A stretch of 50,946 nt of DNA from a virus. Each line of letters starts with the position of its first letter. Positions within the stretch are counted from its first letter, which is position 1. The notes beneath the pieces are model-generated. The model was not told the origin of the DNA, did no database searches, and was given only the letters and a program-made list of their open reading frames with translations. A program made the translations under genes and the position numbers. Shown one piece after another: positions 8,697 through 16,741 of this stretch. The stretch spans positions 1 through 50,946 of IMG/VR virus record IMGVR_UViG_3300005265_000006. One strand, written 5' to 3'.

Positions 8697-9548
8697 TCAC
8701 ACCTCCTTCAAACATTTTTCTTTGAACTCCATGAATCTTTCTCTATCATCAACATAAAACTCATTTGCATCTTTGTATTCCTTAGGTATTTTTTTAATAA
8801 AAACTTTAAACCATGGTTGCAAACTATTGTATAACTTAAAAGCATCTGAAAATGCATCATTATCCAAAACTATAAAAATTCTATCAATCTTATCTCGTAA
8901 ACTCAATAACTGTTCTCTTTGAAACTCTGATATAAACTTACCTAACAAAGCAACTCCATTATCACCAAAACTCAATGCATCAAAAATACCTTCTGTTATA
9001 AATATATCTCTAACATTAAACTTTATTATATTGTAGATATTATATATACCTTTACCACCCTTAGATAACCTATAATCACCACTAACTAAACTTCTATACA
9101 TATAAAACATTTCTTTACCATCTATATCATATCCTGGAAATACTAATCTTAAATTATCATCTACATACACACCATATCTTTTCAAATCAGAACCAAACCC
9201 TCTCTTTTTCAAATATCTTACTGCTAACTTACTTATGAAAGAGTCTGATTCTAAATCTATTCTACTTTCTTTTCTTTTAGAAATTACATTTTTCTTCTGT
9301 TGTTCTTCTTGTTGCTCCCCATCCTTTACATCCAAATCTATATCAAATCCATAAACTAATCTCTTTAAATCTCTTTCACTTAATTTACCAGAATAATTAC
9401 ATCTGAAACAATGATAAAGACCTTTTGTTAAATTAACATACAAATGATACTTATAATCACCACATTCTGGACAACAATACCTAACCTCATCTTTTCTACC
9501 TGTTTTCTTATAAGGTGAATATACAAGATAATCTATAAGATTCCCCAT
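8697..9548 (-). CDS. DNA primase (zinc finger + TOPRIM)
   Basis: This is a short DnaG-type phage primase of 283 aa that would make RNA primers for the lagging strand. The N-terminus has a CHC2-like zinc site (CPEC near residue 26 and CFRC near 47). The middle and C-terminal part carries the TOPRIM fold: FITEGIFDAL (catalytic Glu) and FIVLDNDAF (metal-binding Asp pair). There is no helicase domain, and a separate DnaB-like helicase is encoded at 33846-35105, as in T4 gp61/gp41. The gene overlaps the sigma-like gene by 16 bases and has AAAGAGGATAAT upstream of its ATG. Confidence 0.9.
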   Translation of the reverse strand: MGNLIDYLVYSPYKKTGRKDEVRYCCPECGDYKYHLYVNLTKGLYHCFRCNYSGKLSERDLKRLVYGFDIDLDVKDGEQQEEQQKKNVISKRKESRIDLESDSFISKLAVRYLKKRGFGSDLKRYGVYVDDNLRLVFPGYDIDGKEMFYMYRSLVSGDYRLSKGGKGIYNIYNIIKFNVRDIFITEGIFDALSFGDNGVALLGKFISEFQREQLLSLRDKIDRIFIVLDNDAFSDAFKLYNSLQPWFKVFIKKIPKEYKDANEFYVDDRERFMEFKEKCLKEV

Positions 9549-10138
9549 ATTATCCTCTTTATAACAGGTTTAAGTTGTTTTAACATTTTATCTATTTTAT
9601 AAAAACTAATTCCTGTTTTCTCTTCAATCTCTTTCTTTGTGTAACCTTCTAATAACATATCAATAACCTCTGGATAATCAACTTTATTTTTTATTTCATC
9701 TATTACAACTGCTATATCTGGACGATCTACAATTCTTGGAATATAACCAACCGAATCTTGTTTCATATATTTCTTAACAACACTTAAGAAATCATGTATC
9801 GCATTTGAAATCATCTTATTTATGAAAACATTTACATTCACATTTTTATTTGGGTTAAAGAATCTCAAAGAACTATATAATGAATCCACAATATAACTCA
9901 CCATATCCTCTCCATATTTAGGGAACTTACTATAAACAATACCTCTAACATAAGCATATATCTGTGAAAATACTTTATCACAACTTTTTTGGTCATTTTC
10001 TTTTATACATTTCAGTACATCATTAACATCTAATTCAAGTCTTGAAATAATTATTAAAGAACTTTCTATCTCTATATTTCTTTTTTTCAATCGTATTAAA
10101 TTATTCATTAGTGAATTTAAATCTGAATATCTTCTCAT
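9533..10138 (-). CDS. sigma-70-like factor, probable late sigma (gp55-like)
   Basis: The 201-residue protein looks like a divergent sigma factor. Residues about 60-135 resemble region 2 (a helix, then FFNPNKNVNVNVFINKMI, then a basic helix), and the C-terminus has a region-4-like helix-turn-helix (YTKKEIEEKTGISFYKIDKML, about 166-186). Size is close to T4 gp55 (185 aa), which works with the sliding clamp at late promoters. A clamp is encoded here as well. Early transcription would then need another factor. A GGAGGTAATT site supports the start. The late-sigma role is inference. Confidence 0.7.
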   Translation of the reverse strand: MRRYSDLNSLMNNLIRLKKRNIEIESSLIIISRLELDVNDVLKCIKENDQKSCDKVFSQIYAYVRGIVYSKFPKYGEDMVSYIVDSLYSSLRFFNPNKNVNVNVFINKMISNAIHDFLSVVKKYMKQDSVGYIPRIVDRPDIAVVIDEIKNKVDYPEVIDMLLEGYTKKEIEEKTGISFYKIDKMLKQLKPVIKRIIWGIL

Positions 10139-10147
10139 AATTACCTC

Positions 10148-11458
10148 CTAAATATTATTGTATCTCAATATATCCATATAACCAGTATTAAATAATATAT
10201 CTTTCTGTTCCTTCAATCTTATACCAATATCATTCCTATAATATCCATCAATAGTATACACACCATCATCTTTCAAATAATCATAAACTATTCTATACAC
10301 CTCATCAAACTTTTCATGTTTTCCACTAACTGTAAGAATTCTTCCATTATTAGGAACAACTCTTAACTTTCCATCATCATCTTTATATACTCCATAGAAA
10401 TCAATATTTATATCCTCATTTTCTTTTACATAAACAACTTTGTTTGCACCTCTCTGATTAACTACATCCATAAAAGGATAACCACAAGCATTATAACCAA
10501 CAGTTATTCCAATATCATCATAAACATCTATATCTTCATCAATACCATAAGTTACATTATACACTAATTTACTGAATTCATCTTTTATCAACAATAAATA
10601 AAGACTCATGGTTGGTGCACCAAATCTTGGAGTAGGTTCTAATATATAAGTATTTCCTTCTTCATCAACAATACCATTAAAATCAAAAACACCATGAAAT
10701 CTTGTTCTTGATAACTCATGTTCTATCTTTCTCAAAGTTTCATCAAACAATTTACTTTCATACTCGAAATATCCAGTTGTTCCCATTTCACCTGTAAATG
10801 GTCCTATGTTACCTGGAAACATCCTTTTCTCTTCATAATTTATTAGATAAGGTTTCAAAAACTTTGTCCCATTATAAAACCCTGTTATAGCAATTTCAAC
10901 ACCGTCAATCTTTTTCTGTAATATAAGACTTGCGTCAGGCACTTTCTGTAAAAGATATTCTAAATGGTCTCTGCAATCCTCCTCACTAAAAGGAACATAA
11001 GTTTTTATACTCGAATCTCCAATCTTATCAACCTTTATCACATAAATACCTTTATTCTCACCAAAAAAATCTATTGCCTCTTGTACAGAATCAAAATGAT
11101 ATGTCTCTGGATAATTCAAAAAAGGATAAATCTTTCTGATATATTCTCTGTCATTCTCCATCTCCTCTACAAAATAAGGTGCACCAAATACCTTATAACC
11201 TCTACTAACCAAAGTATCAATCTCTTTACCAAAATTTATATCAGTATAAAGAATTATATCAGCCCAATCATAATATCTCAATACATCATGTACTCTTTCT
11301 ATACCATACTCCTCATAAATACCTTTACCAAATAGTTCTTTTTCTACTGATGGATGAGCCTCACCCTCTGGTATAAATACTTTCACCTCATTCTGTTCCT
11401 GACCTAATCTCATTATAACTGGCATAGCAAAACATGTATCTATAACAAGTATTCTCAT
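10148..11458 (-). CDS. PurD-like ATP-grasp ligase with altered metal site
   Basis: This ATP-grasp protein is related to phosphoribosylamine-glycine ligase (PurD). Similar regions are IDGVEIAITGFYNG (about 184-197), PGNIGPFTGEMG (215-226; PurD has an NTGGMG-type motif) and FHGVFDFNG...ILEPTPRFGAPT (254-283). PurD normally has E-x-N-x-R-F-G-D here, whereas this protein has E274-P-T276-P-R278-F-G-A, so the metal-binding Asn and the following Asp are replaced. ATP-dependent carboxylate-amine ligation is expected, but the substrate may not be glycine. It starts with a strong GAAGGAGGTGCTAT site and overlaps the nuclease gene by ATGA. No other purine genes are visible nearby. Confidence 0.75.
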   Translation of the reverse strand: MRILVIDTCFAMPVIMRLGQEQNEVKVFIPEGEAHPSVEKELFGKGIYEEYGIERVHDVLRYYDWADIILYTDINFGKEIDTLVSRGYKVFGAPYFVEEMENDREYIRKIYPFLNYPETYHFDSVQEAIDFFGENKGIYVIKVDKIGDSSIKTYVPFSEEDCRDHLEYLLQKVPDASLILQKKIDGVEIAITGFYNGTKFLKPYLINYEEKRMFPGNIGPFTGEMGTTGYFEYESKLFDETLRKIEHELSRTRFHGVFDFNGIVDEEGNTYILEPTPRFGAPTMSLYLLLIKDEFSKLVYNVTYGIDEDIDVYDDIGITVGYNACGYPFMDVVNQRGANKVVYVKENEDINIDFYGVYKDDDGKLRVVPNNGRILTVSGKHEKFDEVYRIVYDYLKDDGVYTIDGYYRNDIGIRLKEQKDILFNTGYMDILRYNNI

Positions 11459-11961
11459 ATAGCACCTCCTTCTCTAACAAACATTTTAATATGGTTATAA
11501 GTATAATAATCAAGAAAATATTTAAATTTCATAATAACATAATCCTTCTTCTTCAAAAAAGGAAACGAATAAGTCTTCATCCTCTTAAAAAATGCATAAC
11601 TTATAACACAATAGTCATCATCATAATTACTTGAAAATATCATTATAGGAAACTTATAATATCTCTTGTTATCCACAACACATGTCTCTTTTGTCTCTTT
11701 TAATTTTTTCCAATATACATCTATAAAAACATCTAAATTATTATCTAATAAACTCTTCAAACTATAAGAATTCTCCCATTTCTTTGTATCAACTATCATT
11801 ACAAAATCATCAGGATTTTTAGTTGTTAAATCAGATTTAGTAGATAACCGATACCCTCCAGATAACGGTGTTCTAAATATCTTCAGTCCAGACCAATCAG
11901 ATAACATTTTTGCTATTCTTCTTTCATATCCAGAACCTTTTGTTTTACTTTTTCTACTCAT
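11455..11961 (-). CDS. PD-(D/E)XK-like nuclease, possible Holliday junction resolvase
   Basis: The N-terminal 60 residues match the pattern of small resolvase-type nucleases: KSKTKGSGYERRIAKML (conserved Glu in the first helix), FRTPLSGG, then SDLTT and a beta strand ending in VDTKKW, giving E...D...D-x-K. The rest (about 65-168) is less clear and rich in Tyr and Phe. Phages use such enzymes to resolve branched DNA before packaging, which fits its position just after terL. It is coupled by ATGA overlaps to both neighbours. The nuclease fold is likely; the resolvase role is inference. Confidence 0.6.
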   Translation of the reverse strand: MSRKSKTKGSGYERRIAKMLSDWSGLKIFRTPLSGGYRLSTKSDLTTKNPDDFVMIVDTKKWENSYSLKSLLDNNLDVFIDVYWKKLKETKETCVVDNKRYYKFPIMIFSSNYDDDYCVISYAFFKRMKTYSFPFLKKKDYVIMKFKYFLDYYTYNHIKMFVREGGAI

Positions 11962-13844
11962 CTCTTAAAACTCCCTATTGGAAGATCATGCCCTTCTGAA
12001 TAACCTCTACCAACTTTCCTACCAAATAATCTTTCTCTATATTTAGAAACTCTTACTAAACTCTCCAAATCTTCCTTTTGTCTCAAAGTTCTTATATCAG
12101 TAGGACTATACATTGCTTTCGGTCTTGCACCAACTGGTATATCTTCTGTTCGAAATGTCTCCAACCATAATTCATCTACCAACTCAACAACAGTATCAAC
12201 AATATCCTGTTTTCCATACAAAACCTTTGGTTTCTGACTACCTTTGGGTGGTTTTAATGCTGAAAACTGTTTGGTAAACTCTAAGGAATAAGGAGAATCT
12301 GGTAAAATCAATAGATTTGAATACAATAATGTTTTCGTATTATTATAAGCATTCAAATTAGCATTTTTCCTATAACATTTTACATTCGGAAATTCCTTGT
12401 TTATACTTTGAACCAAAGAAGCCGAATTCCAAAAGTCTGCCCTAACCACCTTTACATTAAAGTTTCTACATAAAAACCTAACAAAATCTGTTATATTATC
12501 TATATCAACAACTATCTTTTTTCTTTCATCAGGTCTCCAAACATATATACCATCAACAACCACTTTAAAATACTTATATTCATCTTCAAAAAATTCTTCA
12601 CGATGACCAACTGTTAATGCTGCATCACAATGACTTTCACCAGCATCTATTGTAACTACTAATGGATATTTAACATATCTATTTATTTTTGTTACCGTCA
12701 AACCAAGAAAAGTTTTATCTTCTGTTTGATGGTAAACTTCCTCAACAGATAGTATCGGAACATCACTGACTTGTATAGAATCAAAATCAAAATACTCCAT
12801 AAATTTACCGCTAACTCCTGTTGGAATTGCAAGTATCATCGGAATTGCACCTTCTGGATTGTTTTCAACTTTACTTCTTAATTCAATAGGTATCTGTATA
12901 ACTATATTTCTTCTCTTATCAACTACAAAATCAAAATATTTCCCTGATTTATAAAATCTCTTCGGTTTTATATACCATGTTGGATACATAGAACCAATTC
13001 TATTCTCTAATATTCTGAAATCATCTGAATTCTTTGAAAACCATTCTCTATCATCTTCTATATCTACGATCTTTTCATAATCAGGATACAAAACAATATT
13101 TTTACTCTTTAAAAATTCAATATAAGTAAAATCATTCTTATTATCCAATCTTGGATAACTTGCCATAATACCTATATAATTCACCTCTCTTGTAGATGTC
13201 AATAAAGTTTTATATATCTTTCCTGCATTAAAAACACCTTCAGAATTAGTAAATGAAGAAGACTCATCAAAGAAAAAGAATACTAATGTCTTACCTTCAT
13301 ATGTTTCATTTCTTGAATGCAAACTAAACGCTCTTAAACCTTTCGGAAATAAAATTTCGTTACTACCTATTTTTATAATCCCTTTCTTGCCTTGATTAAC
13401 TTTCGTTCCAGATTCATAAATAGTATATTGTTTGAAATAAGGAGAATTTTTTACTTTCTGTACTAACCTATCAAAAAATTCATTCTTTGACTGTTTTCCA
13501 GATGAACCTACATTAACTAAATCAAGAAAATCAGTTGAAGAAACACCAAAGAAATTTCTTGGATCATCATATTTCTCAAGCAAAAGATATATCAGATATA
13601 ACTCTATCAATACTCCTATTAAACTTTTACCACTCCCTTTACCCCATAACCAAACAGATTCTTGTGGTCTATCAAAATTTTCATATACATCATCTCCTGT
13701 AATTATCTTTGAAATTTCTTCATAAGCATTCTCTGACAATGATTCATGATTAAGATATTCAGGAGATTCTATAAACTTCTTCAAACCGACTATATTTTCT
13801 TCATTATCTACTGTATAATTCTCTATTATATCAACCCATTCCAT
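11958..13844 (-). CDS. terL: terminase large subunit TerL
   Basis: The DNA-packaging motor ATPase and nuclease. The Walker A motif is WGKGSGKS near residue 67, Walker B is VFFFFDESSS, and the C-terminal RNase H-like nuclease has VTIDAGESHCDAAL and a late acidic segment (IVDTVVELVDELW). Length of 628 aa is near T4 gp17 (610). I chose ATG 13844 because AAAGGAGAAATT precedes it and it avoids overlap with the upstream gene. An upstream in-frame start at 13886 would add 14 residues and lacks support. It is followed by a nuclease and preceded by two HTH proteins, either of which could be the small subunit. Confidence 0.93.
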   Translation of the reverse strand: MEWVDIIENYTVDNEENIVGLKKFIESPEYLNHESLSENAYEEISKIITGDDVYENFDRPQESVWLWGKGSGKSLIGVLIELYLIYLLLEKYDDPRNFFGVSSTDFLDLVNVGSSGKQSKNEFFDRLVQKVKNSPYFKQYTIYESGTKVNQGKKGIIKIGSNEILFPKGLRAFSLHSRNETYEGKTLVFFFFDESSSFTNSEGVFNAGKIYKTLLTSTREVNYIGIMASYPRLDNKNDFTYIEFLKSKNIVLYPDYEKIVDIEDDREWFSKNSDDFRILENRIGSMYPTWYIKPKRFYKSGKYFDFVVDKRRNIVIQIPIELRSKVENNPEGAIPMILAIPTGVSGKFMEYFDFDSIQVSDVPILSVEEVYHQTEDKTFLGLTVTKINRYVKYPLVVTIDAGESHCDAALTVGHREEFFEDEYKYFKVVVDGIYVWRPDERKKIVVDIDNITDFVRFLCRNFNVKVVRADFWNSASLVQSINKEFPNVKCYRKNANLNAYNNTKTLLYSNLLILPDSPYSLEFTKQFSALKPPKGSQKPKVLYGKQDIVDTVVELVDELWLETFRTEDIPVGARPKAMYSPTDIRTLRQKEDLESLVRVSKYRERLFGRKVGRGYSEGHDLPIGSFKR

Positions 13845-13854
13845 AATTTCTCCT

Positions 13855-14373
13855 TTATAAATCATTTCTATATCTTCTACCAGCACATCTAAATAAATAA
13901 GTATATAGTCTGTATATTATTTTATCATCCATATTATCCTTAAAAAATTTCTTTACTCTATGAAACATAACATATATCGTAGAAGTTTTTAGATTCATCA
14001 TCTTTGCTATATCTGACATCCTTCTATACGGATCCTCTACTAAAATACTGAAAAACTCATATAATCTACCATTCTCAATCTTATTACTTTTTCTCTCTTT
14101 TAGATACATCTTAAATTTATTATGTAGATATTTACCGTACTTTTTATAATAATACAAATAGGTAAAGTAATTCTTTAATATACGAAATCTATTCTTCAAA
14201 GACATATAAGAAAGACCAATATACTTTGAACTAAGATAACTAACATCAGAATATATCCTCTTACTACCAGAAAACCCAATATATCTAAAAAAAATCACTA
14301 ACTTATCCTCTTCATCTAATCTATTTAAATACTCTTTTATAAAATCTATAAACTCTTTATCATAATAATTCAT
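13855..14373 (-). CDS. helix-turn-helix protein, 172 aa
   Basis: This basic protein is rich in Tyr, Lys and Arg and has two helix-turn-helix-like parts. Residues about 15-65 (LDEEDKLVIFFRYIGFSG, then SSKYIGLSYMSLKNR) resemble sigma region 4. Residues about 110-150 (MSDIAKMMNLKTSTIYVMFHR) form a second HTH. It lies directly before terL, where small terminase subunits are common, but the sigma-like pattern leaves a transcription role open. The start overlaps the upstream gene by 14 bases and has GGAGTTGAG upstream. Confidence 0.6.
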   Translation of the reverse strand: MNYYDKEFIDFIKEYLNRLDEEDKLVIFFRYIGFSGSKRIYSDVSYLSSKYIGLSYMSLKNRFRILKNYFTYLYYYKKYGKYLHNKFKMYLKERKSNKIENGRLYEFFSILVEDPYRRMSDIAKMMNLKTSTIYVMFHRVKKFFKDNMDDKIIYRLYTYLFRCAGRRYRNDL

Positions 14374-14917
14374 CTCTCAACTCCATCAACTTCGGTTTCA
14401 ATTCATTCTCAAGAATATCTTTCTTTTTCGATTTCTCTATATCTAAATTCTCAAGTATTGATATAACTATAACTACAAATCTCATAAATAACTGATCTAT
14501 AAAATTCTCTCTATCTTGTATATACTTTTGTATCTCCTTTTCAATTTCAAATAAAGTTTTAGTAAATTGATTAAGAGCTACTAATTCTCCAGGTCTCTTA
14601 TTAGGTATCATACTTAACCTATCTACTTCTTGTTTAAGTATCCCTTTTAACTCTAACAAATTATTATAATATGTTTCATCAATCTCAGAATCAGTTCTCT
14701 CTTTACCAATAATAACAGAATCTACTTTCTGTTCATCTTTCTTTCTATTTTTCAAGAAAAAATTCTCATAATAAGCCTTAACAGTTGGATAGGTTATATG
14801 AAAACCAAATTTCTCGGATAGTAAAGTTGTTACTCTTGCTATACTAATACCTTGATCAAAAAGACTATCCACTAATTTTCTTAATTCTGGTCTTGAATAT
14901 ATTTTTCTACCTTCCAT
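14360..14917 (-). CDS. HTH / coiled-coil protein, candidate terminase small subunit
   Basis: The N-terminus (residues 8-55) looks like a DNA-binding HTH (ELRKLVDSLFDQGISIARVT, then a second helix around YPTVKAYYENF). A Lys/Asp-rich linker and long helical coiled-coil segments follow (about 85-185). HTH plus oligomerising helices is the usual plan of small terminase subunits, and terL is two genes downstream. No sequence match is claimed. The ribosome binding site is weak (GGGTGGATG), and the ATG lies inside the end of the nusG-like gene, so translation is probably coupled. Confidence 0.55.
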   Translation of the reverse strand: MEGRKIYSRPELRKLVDSLFDQGISIARVTTLLSEKFGFHITYPTVKAYYENFFLKNRKKDEQKVDSVIIGKERTDSEIDETYYNNLLELKGILKQEVDRLSMIPNKRPGELVALNQFTKTLFEIEKEIQKYIQDRENFIDQLFMRFVVIVISILENLDIEKSKKKDILENELKPKLMELRDELL

Positions 14918-15410
14918 CTACTACATCCACCCAGTTTCTTGGCACCTCAAGTTTCATAGAAAAGTAATTAAAATCTATCAGTACAATAACTTTATATTTA
15001 CGGACCTCTATAACATCTCCATAATAACCATTAAAGAAACCATCAACAATATAAACCTTATCACCAACCTCTAAATTTTTATTCTTCTTTCTTACAACAA
15101 AATCATTAACCCTATTCCTTAACTCATTTATCTCCTTATCACTAACAGTCAAAAAACTATCACCACTACGATATACTCTATAAACATAAGGTTCTAACTT
15201 GAGAAACAAAAGAAAATCAAAATCACTTCCTGGTTTAAGAAACAAATAACCTGGTAAAACAATCCTTTGTATACCTTTCTCATCTCTGTAAGAAACAAAG
15301 TAAAAATCTTTAACATCTCCAACAAAATTATGTAAAAATCTCTCGTATCTCAAAATGATATTAGGTTGAGAATAACTTTTAACTCTAAACACAGCCCATT
15401 TTCTATTCAT
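14907..15410 (-). CDS. NusG/RfaH-like transcription elongation factor
   Basis: Residues 1-105 resemble an NGN domain: WAVFRVKSYSQPN at the start and VLPGYLFLKPGSDFDF near 51-67, the position where NusG has a PGY element. Residues 113-160 form a KOW domain (LEVGDKVYIVDGFFNGYYGD, then the strands of the barrel). Length of 167 is near E. coli RfaH (162) and NusG (181). Such factors bind the RNA polymerase clamp and suppress pausing or termination. A phage copy could drive the very long operon seen here. AAAGGAGGTTGAG precedes the start. Confidence 0.82.
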   Translation of the reverse strand: MNRKWAVFRVKSYSQPNIILRYERFLHNFVGDVKDFYFVSYRDEKGIQRIVLPGYLFLKPGSDFDFLLFLKLEPYVYRVYRSGDSFLTVSDKEINELRNRVNDFVVRKKNKNLEVGDKVYIVDGFFNGYYGDVIEVRKYKVIVLIDFNYFSMKLEVPRNWVDVVDGR

Positions 15411-15679
15411 CTCAACCTCCTTTTTATTCTTAAAACATATAGTTTTGATTCTCCTCTTTTTTCAAAAGAAACTATTTTCTTCAATAAATTATGATAGTAA
15501 TACACCTCTGAATCATCCGCATAAAGAATACCCCCCTTCTTAGATAAAAGAAAAACCCCAGTAGGAATATCTTTTATCTGTGTAAAAGATTTATGAAAAA
15601 TATCTAAATTATCCTCTATGAATCTCCTCTGTTTCAAGAACCACTTTTCCGTAAAAGGTATCTTTAACTTTCTTTTCAT
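15407..15679 (-). CDS. small basic protein, 90 aa
   Basis: Unrecognised. I chose ATG 15679, which has GGGGTGATATA upstream and lies five bases beyond the queD stop; a start at 15742 would overlap queD by 59 bases. The protein is basic and has a beta-rich centre (TGVFLLSKKGGILYADDSEVY) and a basic C-terminal tail. It overlaps the nusG-like gene by four bases. Small size and charge would suit RNA or protein binding, but no function is claimed. Confidence 0.65.
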   Translation of the reverse strand: MKRKLKIPFTEKWFLKQRRFIEDNLDIFHKSFTQIKDIPTGVFLLSKKGGILYADDSEVYYYHNLLKKIVSFEKRGESKLYVLRIKRRLR

Positions 15680-15683
15680 TATA

Positions 15684-16226
15684 TCACCCCTTATACCACA
15701 ATCCATTCTCTTTATTTTCAGCATATGATTTCTCCGTCTCATGAACTCTTACTATAATCTTAACAGGCATATGTATATCCAGTAAATCTATTACCGAACT
15801 GGTAAGCAACAAAGATAAATTCTCGCATGTTGGTTCCATTCTTGTTATAACTATATCACTTGTTAGAAAAACTCGGCCATCTACATCATAAACTTTACCT
15901 TTATCTTTTGGTTGTAGAAAAGACATAGATTTCTTATTTACATCCTTTGGATAGAACAAATCATCTAAATCACTCGGAAACAAAGTACCTCCTTGTTCAT
16001 ACTCAATCCTATCAATCTGATACATTGAAATCAAGGTCTTATGGTCTAACTCATCTATAAGATTCTTAATCACATTAAAATCTACTACTACATCATCTTT
16101 GCCCATATCTTCAACTTCTATCTCTACAATCACCTTCCAATTATGTCCGTGTAACCTATGACATTTTCCAAACCTTTCTGGTAATATATGGGCAGCACTG
16201 AAAACTCTTTCAGTACCAATTTTCAT
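15684..16226 (-). CDS. queD: 6-carboxy-tetrahydropterin synthase QueD
   Basis: Converts 7,8-dihydroneopterin triphosphate to 6-carboxy-tetrahydropterin, the second step of preQ0 synthesis. Zinc and catalytic residues are in place: H13, C22, H26 and H28 in KCHRLHGHNW, D61-H62 of LDHKTL, EPTCEN at 131-136 and E163 of VHETEK. At 180 aa it is longer than the usual 120 or so. The extra residues form an insert of about 45-50 aa between LDHKTL and EPTCEN. The start has AAAAGGAGGTAGAAA upstream. It is flanked by an unknown gene and the small basic gene, away from folE. Confidence 0.92.
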   Translation of the reverse strand: MKIGTERVFSAAHILPERFGKCHRLHGHNWKVIVEIEVEDMGKDDVVVDFNVIKNLIDELDHKTLISMYQIDRIEYEQGGTLFPSDLDDLFYPKDVNKKSMSFLQPKDKGKVYDVDGRVFLTSDIVITRMEPTCENLSLLLTSSVIDLLDIHMPVKIIVRVHETEKSYAENKENGLWYKG

Positions 16227-16741
16227 TTTCTACCTCCTTTTATATTAAAAACTGAAACATCACTCAACAAAAGTCTATCTACTGTTTCCTTATATCTTTC
16301 AAAATCAAAACGATATATAAGATTTTTAAATCTCTTCAATATGAAATCAATTTTTACTTGATCTAAATCCCTGATTCTCGTTCTGAAATCAGAAACTATT
16401 ATATGATCCTCACCAAAAATATCTATAAATTCAGTTCTTGGAGAAGAAATAAATCTTTTTAATACAGAATATTCATCTTTATTCACCTTAAACTTATATC
16501 TCTTTCCTATATCGATATACAACTTATCATAACAATCTAATTCTATTGTAAAATAAAACCACAAAAAATATAAATCCCTTACTGGATCATCTGATAGAAA
16601 CAGAACTGAATTATCAATATTACTTACATCTATTTCTCTATCATCTATAACTATCTCAAGCATAGTTTTCCTCTTAGGTTTTCTTCTTAATAATAAATAT
16701 ATATTATTTTCGTAAAAAATCAAGTATTCTTCTAATTTCAT
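16223..16741 (-). CDS. hypothetical protein, 172 aa
   Basis: Not recognised. It is a mixed alpha/beta protein with many Tyr, Phe, Asp and Arg residues and no cysteine motif. It lies between queD and the gp46 homologue and overlaps both by four bases (ATGA-type), so expression is coupled. A short AAAGGTAG site precedes the start. The position beside the gp46/gp47 pair might suggest a recombination partner, but there is no sequence support for that. Confidence 0.65.
   Translation of the reverse strand: MKLEEYLIFYENNIYLLLRRKPKRKTMLEIVIDDREIDVSNIDNSVLFLSDDPVRDLYFLWFYFTIELDCYDKLYIDIGKRYKFKVNKDEYSVLKRFISSPRTEFIDIFGEDHIIVSDFRTRIRDLDQVKIDFILKRFKNLIYRFDFERYKETVDRLLLSDVSVFNIKGGRK

Noticed and set aside
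10964-11335. Plus-strand open frame of 123 codons
   Set aside because: Antisense to the PurD-like gene, which has clear conserved motifs; no ribosome binding site.
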